64,000 nucleotides of DNA from Rheinheimera sp. (GTDB lineage Bacteria; Pseudomonadota; Gammaproteobacteria; Enterobacterales; Alteromonadaceae). The notes under the pieces are model-generated. The model was not told the origin of the DNA. It saw only the letters and a list, made by a program, of their open reading frames with translations, and did not search any database. The number at the start of each line of letters is the position of its first letter. The stretch's first letter is position 1. The stretch lies in the NCBI RefSeq assembly GCF_030690345.1, contig NZ_JAUYGV010000007.1, forward strand, positions 372,001 through 436,000, written 5' to 3'. Both the position numbers and the translations under genes were made by a program. Shown here in pieces: positions 18,274 to 27,810 of the stretch.

Positions 18274-19503
18274 TTATTCGTAACGCAGTGCATCTATCGG
18301 CTGCAATCCGGCGGCTTTGGTGGCCGGATAGTAGCCGAAAAAAATGCCAATCAGGCAGGAGAAGCCAACACTCATCAGTACCACATAGAGTTCAATAATA
18401 GCGGTAAAACCGGCAAAGTACTGCAATGACAGGCTAACTGCTACCGCCAGCGCCAAACCTATGGCACCGCCGAGGCCGCATAACAGCACTGCTTCGATTA
18501 AAAATTGTTTCATGATCACTTTGGGCTCGGCGCCCACCGCCATGCGCAGGCCAATTTCGCGCGTCCGCTCGGTTACCGACACCAGCATAATGTTCATAAT
18601 GCCAATGCCGCCCACCAGCAAAGATACCGACGCCACCGCGGCCAGCAAACCATTGAAGATTTGCATGGTTTCTGAGCGGGTGGCAATCATTTCTGACAAA
18701 TTGCGGATCCGAAACGGCGGTTCGCTGTCACTGCTGCGCAAGCGCTGGCGTAACAGGCTGTCCATTTGCTGCTCTACGTCTGCCATATCACGCTCATCTT
18801 CTACCTGCACAATAATAGCGCGAATGGCTTTAGGGCTGGATAAGGTCATGCCGGCAATGCGTTTGCGCACGGTGTCCAGCGGCATAAAAATCAGATCATC
18901 CTGGTCGTTGCCCTGAGTATTTTGGCCTTTACTGTTCAGCACACCAATGATGGTTACCGGCATTTTGTTTACCCGCACCGTTTGGCCCAGGGCGTCGCCG
19001 GCACCAAACAGCTCGCGTTTTACCGTCTGGCCTATTACTGCCACTCTGGCCGCAGTATTTAGCTCGGTGTCGCTAAAGGTTCTGCCCTCAACAACTTGCC
19101 AGCTTTGCGCAGCATAGATGCGGTTATCCACACCATGAATTTCCGGCGCCCAGTTCAGGTTGCCGTAAATCAACTGGCCACTGGCGCGCAATGTGGGCGC
19201 TGCCACATTCACCTGCGGAATTTGCTGTTCAATCGCCAGTGCATCCATTTCGGTTAAGCCCTGGCTGCTGCCACTGGCTTCACGGGCGCCGCCCATAAAA
19301 CGGCCGCGGGCAAACACCACAAACACATTGCCACCGAGGCTTTTAATTTGTTGGTCTACGTCATAGCGCGCGCCGGCGCCCAATGCCAGCATAATAATGA
19401 CCGCCGCCACGCCGATAATGATGCCCAGCATGGTTAAAATGCTGCGCAACAAATTCACCCGCAGCGCTACGGCCGCCACGTTAAGCAGGGTTAAGCTATT
19501 CAT
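18274..19503 (-). CDS. MacB-like ABC transporter permease (FtsX family)
   Basis: Permease subunit of a tripartite-type efflux system. One N-terminal helix containing MLGIIIGVAAVIIMLALGAG precedes a periplasmic MacB core domain (about residues 45-260). Three C-terminal helices form the FtsX domain, with GGIGIMNIMLVSVTERTREI typical of MacB-type permeases. The ATPase is a separate gene overlapping by four bases, unlike E. coli MacB, where the two are fused. Substrate cannot be inferred. Confidence 0.9.
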   Translation of the reverse strand: MNSLTLLNVAAVALRVNLLRSILTMLGIIIGVAAVIIMLALGAGARYDVDQQIKSLGGNVFVVFARGRFMGGAREASGSSQGLTEMDALAIEQQIPQVNVAAPTLRASGQLIYGNLNWAPEIHGVDNRIYAAQSWQVVEGRTFSDTELNTAARVAVIGQTVKRELFGAGDALGQTVRVNKMPVTIIGVLNSKGQNTQGNDQDDLIFMPLDTVRKRIAGMTLSSPKAIRAIIVQVEDERDMADVEQQMDSLLRQRLRSSDSEPPFRIRNLSEMIATRSETMQIFNGLLAAVASVSLLVGGIGIMNIMLVSVTERTREIGLRMAVGAEPKVIMKQFLIEAVLLCGLGGAIGLALAVAVSLSLQYFAGFTAIIELYVVLMSVGFSCLIGIFFGYYPATKAAGLQPIDALRYE

Positions 19504-20252
19504 GTTGCCGTCTCCGCCAGCCGTTGTTGACGAAAGTGTTGCAATGCCGCTGCTGCGCTTTGTGGTTGTGAGCCTTTGTCGCCGATCAGCTCACCATCGC
19601 GAAACATCAGCTGACGGCTGGCAAAGGCGGCAATATCCGGCTCGTGCGTTACCAGCACTATGGTTTTACCCTGCTGATGCAACTGCTGAAACAGCTGCAT
19701 TATTTCCAGCCCGGTTTCAGTGTCCAGTGCGCCGGTGGGTTCATCGGCCAACAGCAACGCCGGTTGGTTTACCAGCGCCCGCGCTATAGCAACCCGCTGT
19801 TGCTGGCCGCCGGACAGCTGCGACGGATGGTGATCCATACGCTGTGCCAGGCCAACTAATTGCAGGCATTCAGTGGCACGACTTATCGCCTGGTGTTTTG
19901 GCGTCGTGCTGTACAGCAGTGGCAGCATTACGTTGTCTAATGCAGTGGTGCGCGGCAGTAAATTAAACTGCTGAAACACAAAACCGATATATTTGTTGCG
20001 CACCCGCGCCAGCTGCGCTGCGCTTAAAGTGGTGACATCTTCGCCCTGTAACAAAATTTGCCCAAGGCTGGGCGAATCCAGACAGCCCAGCAGGTTCATA
20101 AAGGTGGATTTGCCCGAGCCGGAAGGGCCCATTACCGCAACAAATTCCCCGGCGGCGATACTGACATCAATACCTTTGAGCGCGCGTAAATGCTGGCCGC
20201 CCATTTGGTAATGTTTTTCCAGCGCCCGGGTGGCAATAACAGCTGTAGCCAT
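19500..20252 (-). CDS. MacB-like ABC transporter ATPase
   Basis: LolD/MacB-type ATPase of 250 residues with Walker A (GPSGSGKST), Q-loop ([11 protein letters not shown]), signature ([15 protein letters not shown]), Walker B ([12 protein letters not shown]) and H-loop (VLVTHEPD). The ~25-residue C-terminal tail is Gln-rich. It is the middle gene of a three-gene operon: the adaptor lies two bases upstream and the permease overlaps as ATGA. Confidence 0.93.
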   Translation of the reverse strand: MATAVIATRALEKHYQMGGQHLRALKGIDVSIAAGEFVAVMGPSGSGKSTFMNLLGCLDSPSLGQILLQGEDVTTLSAAQLARVRNKYIGFVFQQFNLLPRTTALDNVMLPLLYSTTPKHQAISRATECLQLVGLAQRMDHHPSQLSGGQQQRVAIARALVNQPALLLADEPTGALDTETGLEIMQLFQQLHQQGKTIVLVTHEPDIAAFASRQLMFRDGELIGDKGSQPQSAAAALQHFRQQRLAETAT

Positions 20253-20254
20253 GC

Positions 20255-21697
20255 TTAGTCCACCCTTACTGCACGTACTATCAACGCATCACCGTCTTTG
20301 ACAGCACCGCTGAGCACCTCGCTGTACTCATCATTGCTAAGGCCAACACGGATATTCACCGGTTGCGGCTGACCGTTGCTATCCAGCCGCCAAACCTGAG
20401 CGGCAGTACCGGTGTTGGCCTGGCGGCGCTCTTCGCGGCGGGTATTGCTCAGCTGTTGGTATTGTTGATACTCCTGCTCCGATAACAGCAGTTGCAATTC
20501 GTTTTGCAGTTTTTGCCGCTCACGGGCGAACAGCGCTCGCGCGTCAGCCATCGGGTTGTCAGCACCTTGCGCCCGCGCTTGCTGCAGCTTATCTCTGAGC
20601 GTGTCATACAGCTGGCGTACCTTAGCGGCTTTATCGCCGTTTAACTGCAGTTGTTTAATCAGCTCCTCAGCCTGATCCGGCTGTTCGCCGGCGGCTGGGT
20701 TATTACTGCTGCCGGCCGGTTTAAAGCGCAGCGCAGCATTGGGCACCCGCAATACCTGTGTTTGTTGGCCGCGCACGATATTTAAATTAGCAGTCATGCC
20801 GGGCAGCAACAGTTGCTGCTGATTCGGCGCATTTATAATCACCTTGTAGGTCACCACGTTATTAGTATTGGTCGCCGCTTTGCGCACCTGGGCCACGTCG
20901 CCGCGAAACTGTCGTTCAGGGTAGGCATCCACCTGAAACCGCACCTGCTGGCCCTGTTGCACTTTACCAATGTCAGCTTCATCGACATCGGCTTCAATCT
21001 GCATCTGTGACAAGTCCTGCGCTATGGTAAATAAGGTTGGCGCCGATAAGCTGGCCGCTACGGTTTGGCCAATATCTACCTGGCGGTCAATCACGGTACC
21101 GTTTACCGGTGAGCGGATAGTGGTGCGGTCTAAATCCAGTTGCGCTTGTTCTAACTGAGCATTGCGTTGCAACAGCTGAGCCTGCGCACTTTGAATTTGT
21201 GCATTGGCCAGCAAAATTTGCGCCTGTGCAGTTTCAAATACCGCTTGCGCTTCATCCAGTTCACTTTGATTAGTCAGTTTTTGCTGCACCAGCTGTTGCT
21301 GGCGGGTAAAAGCGCGTTCAGCCCGTGCTAATTCGGTGTTTGATTTACTCAGCGTTGCCTGCTGCTGCGCCAGGTTGGCTTGTGCCATTACCACATCGGC
21401 CTGAGCCTGTTGTAAGCGGGCCACGTAGCTGCGGTCATCCAGTTTGGCAATGGCTTGGCCCTGGCTTACGTCGTCATTAAAATCGACGTACAGCTCGGTG
21501 ATCAGGCCTGACACTTCAGTGCCTACCTCTACGGTTACCACTGCACGGGTGGTGCCGGCGGTATTTACCACACTTTCAATATCGCCCCTGGCCAAAACCT
21601 GAGTTTGATATTGCACCTGTTGCGGCTCTGCTCCGGCAAACAGCCACAGACCGGCAGCAACAACAATTACAACAACGGCTGACATCAGATAACGCAC
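20255..21697 (-). CDS. MacA-like periplasmic adaptor with helical insert
   Basis: HlyD/MacA-family membrane fusion protein. It has an N-terminal membrane anchor (about residues 4-20), a lipoyl half (about 55-95), a long alpha-hairpin coiled coil (95-190), the second lipoyl half (RTTIRSPVNGTVIDRQVDIG) and a beta-barrel (225-310). Before the membrane-proximal domain there is an extra ~100-residue stretch (about 327-430) rich in Gln, Glu, Lys and Arg that looks helical. At 480 residues it is longer than typical MacA (~370). GTG 21697 is preferred as start because GGAG lies eight bases upstream. Confidence 0.88.
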   Translation of the reverse strand: MRYLMSAVVVIVVAAGLWLFAGAEPQQVQYQTQVLARGDIESVVNTAGTTRAVVTVEVGTEVSGLITELYVDFNDDVSQGQAIAKLDDRSYVARLQQAQADVVMAQANLAQQQATLSKSNTELARAERAFTRQQQLVQQKLTNQSELDEAQAVFETAQAQILLANAQIQSAQAQLLQRNAQLEQAQLDLDRTTIRSPVNGTVIDRQVDIGQTVAASLSAPTLFTIAQDLSQMQIEADVDEADIGKVQQGQQVRFQVDAYPERQFRGDVAQVRKAATNTNNVVTYKVIINAPNQQQLLLPGMTANLNIVRGQQTQVLRVPNAALRFKPAGSSNNPAAGEQPDQAEELIKQLQLNGDKAAKVRQLYDTLRDKLQQARAQGADNPMADARALFARERQKLQNELQLLLSEQEYQQYQQLSNTRREERRQANTGTAAQVWRLDSNGQPQPVNIRVGLSNDEYSEVLSGAVKDGDALIVRAVRVD

Positions 21698-21779
21698 TAC
21701 TTTTACTCCATAAAGTTGTTACTGCTTACTATAACCAGCCGCGCCGGCCGGACAAAGTCAACGGGGGTAAAGGTTTTGT

Positions 21780-21815
21780 AAAGGTGCGGCTAAAGGTACG
21801 GCTAAAGGTACGGCG
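21780..21815. repeat. Three tandem 12-base repeats upstream of tonB
   Basis: Three consecutive 12-base units, AAAGGTGCGGCT, AAAGGTACGGCT and AAAGGTACGGCG, lie in the 196-base gap between the divergent MacA-like and tonB genes, 78 bases before the tonB start. They could be operator sites for a regulator of either operon, or a chance slippage product. Confidence 0.6.
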
Positions 21816-21893
21816 GAAAAAAATTGCGCAGGTTTAACCCCTTAGTTGTTTCTCAAACGTCTTATCAGTAATTAACAACAATAAGGAATGGCT

Positions 21894-22547
21894 ATGCTGC
21901 TGACTCACTCTGATTTTGTTTCATCTAATCCGGTTGCCAAACTGGCTGCCAGTGGCGGAGCTGCCTTACTGATCACCGCGCTGTTGTTTAGCCTGATGCA
22001 GCAGTTGGTTAAGCCCGCAACCGGGCCGCGGCTGGTACCGCCGCCGGCAATTCCGGTAGAGCTGTCGGTGGCGGCGCAAGACAGCGATATTATTGTCCGG
22101 CCGCAGCCACCGGTTAAGCCCGAGCCGGTGATACGTAATATTGAACCGGTGCAACCGCCAATAGACGTGCCGGACAGGATCAGTATTGGCCCGGTGGACA
22201 TTGTCGCGCCGGTGTTGCCGCGTAGCAAAGGTTTGCCGGGCGGTGGCCAGCAAGGTAACCGCGGTGCTACACCTCTGGTCAGGGTTGAGCCGCGTTTCCC
22301 AGTGGATGCAGCGCGGCAGGGTATTTCCGGCTGGGTAAAACTGAGCTTTAGTATTGATGAGGCCGGCGCGGTGACAGATGTCACTGTATTGGCTGCCGAG
22401 CCTGGTAATATCTTTAACCGTGAAGCGATACGGGCATTGCGGCGCTGGAAGTATCAGCCGCAAGTAGTTGACGGCAAAGCAATAAAGCAAACTAATTTGC
22501 AGGTGCAGCTTGATTTTAGCTTACACAGCGACCAGGCTGAAAATTAA
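21894..22547 (+). CDS. tonB: TonB-family energy transducer
   Basis: Inner-membrane-anchored periplasmic protein that passes proton-motive energy to outer-membrane receptors. It has an N-terminal helix (about residues 14-35, GGAALLITALLFSLMQQLV), a Pro-rich spacer (about 45-110) and a C-terminal TonB domain with PRFPVDAARQGISGWVKLSF and FNREAIRALRRWKYQPQ. I chose ATG 21894 because AAGG at 21883-21886 is well spaced for it and too close for ATG 21888. ExbB/ExbD are not adjacent. It is followed by an ECF sigma gene, probably in the same operon. Confidence 0.88.
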   Translation: MLLTHSDFVSSNPVAKLAASGGAALLITALLFSLMQQLVKPATGPRLVPPPAIPVELSVAAQDSDIIVRPQPPVKPEPVIRNIEPVQPPIDVPDRISIGPVDIVAPVLPRSKGLPGGGQQGNRGATPLVRVEPRFPVDAARQGISGWVKLSFSIDEAGAVTDVTVLAAEPGNIFNREAIRALRRWKYQPQVVDGKAIKQTNLQVQLDFSLHSDQAEN

Positions 22548-22570
22548 GCTTAAGCACAAGGAGTGGTTGT

Positions 22571-23149
22571 ATGGCATTGAGCTTTTTCCTACCCCGCAGC
22601 AGTGCGCCGGAATACAGTGCTGAGCAGTTGTTCAGCCTGTATCGTGACAGTGCTAATCCGTGTTATCTGGAGCAACTAATCGCGTTGCACGGTAACGATT
22701 TGTACTACTTCTTATTGCAGCAGTCGGATGCCGCTTTGGCCGGCGATATCAGCCAGCAATGCTGGTTAACCCTGGTGGAGCAACGTGGCAATTTTCTTGG
22801 CCTGAGCAGCTTTAAAACCTGGTTGTTCAGTATCGGCCGTAACCGGTTATTAGACGAGCTGCGCCGGTTACAACGCTGGCAGTACCAACAGTCTGAAGAG
22901 GAACCGCTGGCAGAGCTGCTGTGTCCGGCGCAGCAGTTGGAGCAGCAGCAACAACAATTGCAATTTAACCAACAGTTGCTGTTATTGCCGTTTTTACAAC
23001 GCGAAGCACTGATGTTGCAGTTGGAAGGCTTTTCGCTGGCTGAAATCAGCCAAATTACGCAGCAACCGGCGCAAACCATTAAAAGCAGGCTGCGCTACGC
23101 TAAGCAAGCGTTGCAGCAGTTATCCGGAGTTAATAATGACAACACCTGA
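22571..23149 (+). CDS. ECF-family RNA polymerase sigma factor
   Basis: 192-residue group 4 sigma factor with region 2 (about residues 28-95, including SFKTWLFSIGRNRLLDELRR) and region 4 (about 130-185, REALMLQLEGFSLAEISQIT, then PAQTIKSRLRYAKQAL helix-turn-helix). The linker is Gln-rich. AAGGAG lies eight bases upstream of the ATG. The gene overlaps the next one by 14 bases, the usual arrangement for an ECF sigma with its anti-sigma factor. Confidence 0.88.
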   Translation: MALSFFLPRSSAPEYSAEQLFSLYRDSANPCYLEQLIALHGNDLYYFLLQQSDAALAGDISQQCWLTLVEQRGNFLGLSSFKTWLFSIGRNRLLDELRRLQRWQYQQSEEEPLAELLCPAQQLEQQQQQLQFNQQLLLLPFLQREALMLQLEGFSLAEISQITQQPAQTIKSRLRYAKQALQQLSGVNNDNT

Positions 23150-23771
23150 GCGCTTTGAACAGCAATTACAGCAGCAATACCAGCATAACAAAGCTAAGCA
23201 TCCGCTGCCGGGCGCTGTGCTTAATGCTATCGCTGTGCGCGCTAAGCAGCGCACTAAACCTGCTCTGCCGGGCCTATGGCGTAATATGCAACTGGCAATG
23301 AGTGTTTGTGGAGTGCTGTTGCTTGGTGTGATGTTGCAGCGCGAGCCAACAGCGCAAGCCGGATATTACCATATAGTGCAGATACAACAGCAGGAGCAAC
23401 AGTATCAGGAGCCGCAGTATAAAGAGATGCAGCGCCACAGTTTATCAGCACAAGCAGAGCAGGGCGTTGTCAGCTCTGCCGACCGCGTCGATGGTTATGG
23501 CATGGCTGATTATTTTACCGCCAGGGCGCAGAGCGATAATTTCCACTATCAAACCGGGTTGTTGCGCCGGCAGCAGCAAGACTGGGAGATCAGTGTCTGT
23601 GATGATTTACTGCTGAGTATTGACCATAACCTGCTGGCAAAAATTGCCATAATCAACCTTGACTCCACAGCAGTTAACGATGGTCAATGGGTAGAGTTTG
23701 TCAGTAACAACAAGGGCCAGCTGGTGGCGATTAGTCCGGCGAAACAGCCTTTGCAATGCCGGCAAGGTTGA
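23136..23771 (+). CDS. Single-pass membrane protein, putative anti-sigma factor
   Basis: I do not recognise a family with certainty. The 211 residues show a basic, Gln-rich cytoplasmic N terminus (about 1-45), one hydrophobic helix (about 48-66, NMQLAMSVCGVLLLGVMLQR) and a periplasmic C-terminal part of about 140 residues. Translational overlap with the ECF sigma gene and this topology suggest an anti-sigma factor, but no zinc-binding HxxxCxxC motif is visible. The C-terminal part ends in a pair of half-conserved cysteines (about residues 152 and 207). Confidence 0.6.
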   Translation: MTTPERFEQQLQQQYQHNKAKHPLPGAVLNAIAVRAKQRTKPALPGLWRNMQLAMSVCGVLLLGVMLQREPTAQAGYYHIVQIQQQEQQYQEPQYKEMQRHSLSAQAEQGVVSSADRVDGYGMADYFTARAQSDNFHYQTGLLRRQQQDWEISVCDDLLLSIDHNLLAKIAIINLDSTAVNDGQWVEFVSNNKGQLVAISPAKQPLQCRQG

Positions 23772-23882
23772 GGCAACAGATTAATCTGCCAACAGACTTT
23801 GTACAAACAGTTGCTCTTTTTCACGGATAATGCCGTACTATAGCAAGAGCCACGTGCTGCTTAGCGCAATAAGGGGAATGCT

Positions 23883-26555
23883 ATGGTCAGGTCTGTTGTC
23901 AGTAAATTATCAGCTGTTTTGCTGTTATCTGCCGGAGCTTGTCAGCTGCACGCTGCTGAGCAACGCCTTATTCTTACCTTTGAGCCACAGGTTGCTGCCA
24001 GCCGTGCTGATTTGCAACAGGTGCAGGCTACCTCTGCGCGCGGTGCTGCACAGACAAAGTTGCATTATTTTAGCCATTTCCCGCAACTGGCGGTGGTTGC
24101 GTTATCAGCCGATACCGATATTGATGCCGCTATAGCGCAATATAGTGTATTGCCCGGCATCACAGCGGTAGAGCGCGATCATCGGGTGTATAAAACTGCT
24201 GAACCGAATGACCCCGACTTTGCAGAACAATGGCATTTAAAAGCCGGCAGCGGTATTAATGCTGTAGATGCATGGGATCTGACGACCGGGGATAATCAGT
24301 TAGTGGTGGCGGTAATTGATACCGGCGTTGATTACACTCATGCTGATCTGGTTGACAATATTTGGCAAAACCCCGGTGAAACAGCAGCTGATGGTATCGA
24401 TAATGACGGCAACGGTTATATTGATGATATCCGTGGGATAAATCCGGCTGATAACAGCGTTGACCCTATGGACGAAGATGGTCACGGTACTATAGTTGCC
24501 GGCATTATTGCAGCATCAGGTAATAACGATTTAGGTATTGCCGGCGTTAACTGGCAGCTGAAACTGCTGCCTTGCCGCTTTATGGACATTAATGGTTCGG
24601 GCTTTGTCAGCGATGCCATAAAATGTCTGGACTACGTGCTGGATTTAAAACTAAACCATGGCATAAATATTATTGCTACCAATAACTCCTGGGGCAGTAG
24701 TTCTGAGTCTCAGGCTTTGTATAACGCTATTGCTGAGCACAACGCCGCCGGTATTTTATTTGTTGCCAGTGCCGGTAATGATAATTCACAAGCGAAGTTT
24801 TACCCGGCTGCCTTCGATTTACCCAACGTTATCAGCGTAGCGGCGCATGATGAGCAGGGCGTAAAAGCCGATTTTTCTAACTATGGCCGCGATTGGGTGG
24901 ATATTTCAGCGCCCGGGGTGGAAATTTTATCTACCACTTTAGCTGATGAATTTGCCCTGGCTTCCGGCACGTCTATGGCATCACCTATGGTGACAGCTGT
25001 GGCCGCCTTATTAAAAGCAGCAGAGCCTGCGCTGAATATGCAACAACTACGCGGGCGTATTTTAGCCTCCGGGGTGCCGGCGACAGATGCCTTGCTGGCA
25101 GCACAAACGGCCAGCGGCAGTCTGCTGTTAGCCAGTGGCCCTGGCCAAAGCGGCGCATTAAACTGCGTTAATCAGCAACTGCAGCGGCGTATGTTGCCGG
25201 CAGCGGATGCGCTGTATGTTGCTGCCAACAGCAGTATTCGCATTGAGGTGCTAAGTATTGATTGTGACGGTAACAGCATAGCTGCCGCGCTGACCTCCGG
25301 TGTTGCAGCAACACCTGTAAGCATTACAGACAATGGTATAACCCCTGATATCCATGCCGCAGACGGTACTTACAGCGGTAACTGGACTTTTGACGGCACG
25401 GCCACCACGCTGAATTTCCCCGATGGCGTAGTGCAGGTTTTCCCCCGCAATAATAGTTACTGTACTGACAATAATGTCAGTGAAATTCCGCTGGCTGAAT
25501 GCAATGCGCTGGTGCAGCTGTATTACGATACTCAGGGTCAAAATTGGCAGCGTCGGGACAACTGGTTAACAACAAACCTACCCTGCGCCTGGTATGGTAT
25601 TACGTGTAATGGTGGCAGTGTTACCGGTATTGATTTACGCGAAAACCGCTTATTTGGTAATATTGCTGCCGGTTTTAGCCAGTTAAGCGAGCTGGAAAGC
25701 CTTAACCTGAGATTTAACAGTTTAACCGGCACCTTCCCGCAAGCCATACTGCAACTGAGCAAACTGCAAACTTTAGATCTGTGGAGTAATGCGCTGGAGG
25801 GGACTATTCCTGCAGCACTGGGTAACCTGTCAGCCCTGGTTAATCTGGATTTATCATTTAACCGTTTTAGTGGTGAACTGCCGCCGGCGCTCGCCAATCT
25901 GAGTGCTTTGCAACAACTATTTGTTGAAGATAACCAGTTGTCCGGTGCCATACCATCCGGGTTAGGCCAGCTGTCGCAGCTGCGTATATTGTGGCTGGCA
26001 AATAATAATTTTTCCGGCACCTTGCCACAAACTCTTACCGGGTTATCACAGCTGTTGGCATTTAGCTTTGCCGGTACAGAGCTTTGTGCGCCGGTAAATC
26101 AACAGTTTGGCGATTGGCTGGCAGGGTTAGAAGAGCTGGAGGTTAACACTGATTGTACTAACACGGCACCGCTAGTGTCTGCCGGGGCGGCGCAGCAGGT
26201 GGTCAGTGGTGCCAGCGTGCAGTTGCAAGCCACGGCAACCGATACGGACTTTAACCCGCTGACTTATCAATGGCAGCAAACCGACGGGCCTGCTGTTACG
26301 CTTAGCAGTACTGACACCCTTAGCAGCGGCTTTACCGCACCAACCGTCAGTAGTGTCACTATTTTACGTTTCAGCTTTACTGCCGATGACGGCATTACCA
26401 GCAGCACCGGTACCGTTACGGTAACGGTAAATCCGCTTAACAGTGGTGGCAATAATGGTGGTGATGGCGGCAGCAGCGGTGGCGGTAGCAACAGTGCCTT
26501 GTGGTTAATGGCACTTGGCTTACTAAGCTGGCGCCGGCTTGGCAAGCAGGGCTAA
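23883..26555 (+). CDS. Secreted subtilisin-like protease with LRRs and GlyGly-CTERM
   Basis: 890-residue exported S8 peptidase. A signal peptide (cleavage near AAE, residue 25) and an I9-like propeptide (about 28-105) precede the catalytic domain with Asp146 (VVAVIDTGVDY), His201 (DEDGHGTIVAG), oxyanion Asn (SAGNDN) and Ser364 (SGTSMASPMV). Then come a beta-rich linker, plant-type leucine-rich repeats (about 585-715, repeating NLxxLxxLxLxxNxxSGxxP), a PKD/Ig-like domain and a C-terminal Gly/Ser linker plus helix and basic tail (SALWLMALGLLSWRRLG). That tail fits the GlyGly-CTERM sorting signal processed by rhombosortase after type II secretion. No rhombosortase gene is present in the window. 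Confidence 0.92.
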   Translation: MVRSVVSKLSAVLLLSAGACQLHAAEQRLILTFEPQVAASRADLQQVQATSARGAAQTKLHYFSHFPQLAVVALSADTDIDAAIAQYSVLPGITAVERDHRVYKTAEPNDPDFAEQWHLKAGSGINAVDAWDLTTGDNQLVVAVIDTGVDYTHADLVDNIWQNPGETAADGIDNDGNGYIDDIRGINPADNSVDPMDEDGHGTIVAGIIAASGNNDLGIAGVNWQLKLLPCRFMDINGSGFVSDAIKCLDYVLDLKLNHGINIIATNNSWGSSSESQALYNAIAEHNAAGILFVASAGNDNSQAKFYPAAFDLPNVISVAAHDEQGVKADFSNYGRDWVDISAPGVEILSTTLADEFALASGTSMASPMVTAVAALLKAAEPALNMQQLRGRILASGVPATDALLAAQTASGSLLLASGPGQSGALNCVNQQLQRRMLPAADALYVAANSSIRIEVLSIDCDGNSIAAALTSGVAATPVSITDNGITPDIHAADGTYSGNWTFDGTATTLNFPDGVVQVFPRNNSYCTDNNVSEIPLAECNALVQLYYDTQGQNWQRRDNWLTTNLPCAWYGITCNGGSVTGIDLRENRLFGNIAAGFSQLSELESLNLRFNSLTGTFPQAILQLSKLQTLDLWSNALEGTIPAALGNLSALVNLDLSFNRFSGELPPALANLSALQQLFVEDNQLSGAIPSGLGQLSQLRILWLANNNFSGTLPQTLTGLSQLLAFSFAGTELCAPVNQQFGDWLAGLEELEVNTDCTNTAPLVSAGAAQQVVSGASVQLQATATDTDFNPLTYQWQQTDGPAVTLSSTDTLSSGFTAPTVSSVTILRFSFTADDGITSSTGTVTVTVNPLNSGGNNGGDGGSSGGGSNSALWLMALGLLSWRRLGKQG

Positions 26556-26619
26556 AGCCCCTACAATGCCTGGCCCGGTTGCTACAGGTGTAACCTATAA
26601 CAATGGATAATAATACAGG

Positions 26620-27810
26620 GTGAAACAGTTTTTTCTTGCCATTTTATGCTGCTGTTGCAGCCTTGCGGCGGCTGCCGATAACGCAGTAAGCAATGCTTAT
26701 ATGGCACCGTTAATTGCTGATTTTGATCAGCACTTTGCCAGCCAGTTAACGCAGCATGATATTCCTGGCGGCGTGTACGCCATAGTGCAGGGCAATAAAA
26801 TCATTGCCACTGCCGGGTTTGGTGTGCGCCAGCAAGGCAGCGCCGAACCGGTAGACCCTTATACTGTATTTCGTATTGCCTCAGTGTCTAAAACCTTTGC
26901 CGGCGGCCTGGCCGGTATTCTGGCAGCAGAAGGGCATTTCAGTTGGGACGACAAGCTGGTGGATTATCTGCCGGGTTTTTCGTTTAAAACCAAGCGCTAC
27001 AACAAGCAATTAAAGCTGGGGCATTTATTGTCGCAAAGCACCGGCGTTATGCCCAATGCCTACGATAACCTGATAGAAGCTAACCTGCCGCTGGAGCGTA
27101 TACTGCCGCAGTTCAGTAAAATTGACCCCCTGTGTCCGCCCGGCCAATGTTATGGCTACCAAAATGTACTGTTCAGCTTAATTGAACCGGTTATCGAGCA
27201 ATCCACCGGTAAAAGCTATGCGCAATTAATGCAGGAACGCATATTTACACCACTGCAGTTGCCCACGGCGTCAGTTGGGCTGGATGGTTTTTTCAGTACG
27301 GAAAACCGTGCTATGCCGCATGTCAGAGCACGCGGTAAATGGCATGAAGTTGAAGTGGCTGAAAGCTATTATCGCTTTGGCCCGGCAGCCGGTATCAATG
27401 CCAGTGCAATAGATTTAGGCTACTGGTTAATTGCGCAACTGGGCCATAACCCTGCGGTATTCCCGGATGAATTACTGCAACAACTGACCGGCAAACGGGT
27501 TAAAACCCGCCGCGACCTGCGCCGCAAAGAGTGGCGCCGCTACTTAACCGACGCGCACTATGCGCTGGGCTGGCGGGTATATCAATTTGGCCAGGATGAG
27601 CTGGTTTATCATGGTGGTTGGGTAAAGGGTTATCGCGCCGAAATAGCCTATTCGCGCGAGCACCAACTGGGGTTGGTAATGTTGATGAATGCTGAATCCA
27701 ATATGATTAACGAGCTTGGCACCTACTTTTGGTCCGGTATGCTCACCGCCATTCGTCAGCAACAAACGGCTGATACCAACGATACCGACCTCTCCACAGT
27801 GCAGGATTAA
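26620..27810 (+). CDS. Serine beta-lactamase-like hydrolase (class C/AmpC family)
   Basis: 396-residue secreted serine hydrolase of the penicillin-binding-protein fold. The signal peptide has an unusual run of four cysteines (CCCC at residues 10-13) and cleaves near AAAAD. Motifs are SVSK (Ser88, Lys91), Tyr180-Gln-Asn (GYQN) and the KTG-equivalent HGG in YHGGWVKGY. These fit class C beta-lactamases and related esterases or D-aminopeptidases; real activity on beta-lactams cannot be told. The GTG start at 26620 has a weak Shine-Dalgarno. It follows the protease gene by about 65 bases. Confidence 0.85.
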   Translation: MKQFFLAILCCCCSLAAAADNAVSNAYMAPLIADFDQHFASQLTQHDIPGGVYAIVQGNKIIATAGFGVRQQGSAEPVDPYTVFRIASVSKTFAGGLAGILAAEGHFSWDDKLVDYLPGFSFKTKRYNKQLKLGHLLSQSTGVMPNAYDNLIEANLPLERILPQFSKIDPLCPPGQCYGYQNVLFSLIEPVIEQSTGKSYAQLMQERIFTPLQLPTASVGLDGFFSTENRAMPHVRARGKWHEVEVAESYYRFGPAAGINASAIDLGYWLIAQLGHNPAVFPDELLQQLTGKRVKTRRDLRRKEWRRYLTDAHYALGWRVYQFGQDELVYHGGWVKGYRAEIAYSREHQLGLVMLMNAESNMINELGTYFWSGMLTAIRQQQTADTNDTDLSTVQD

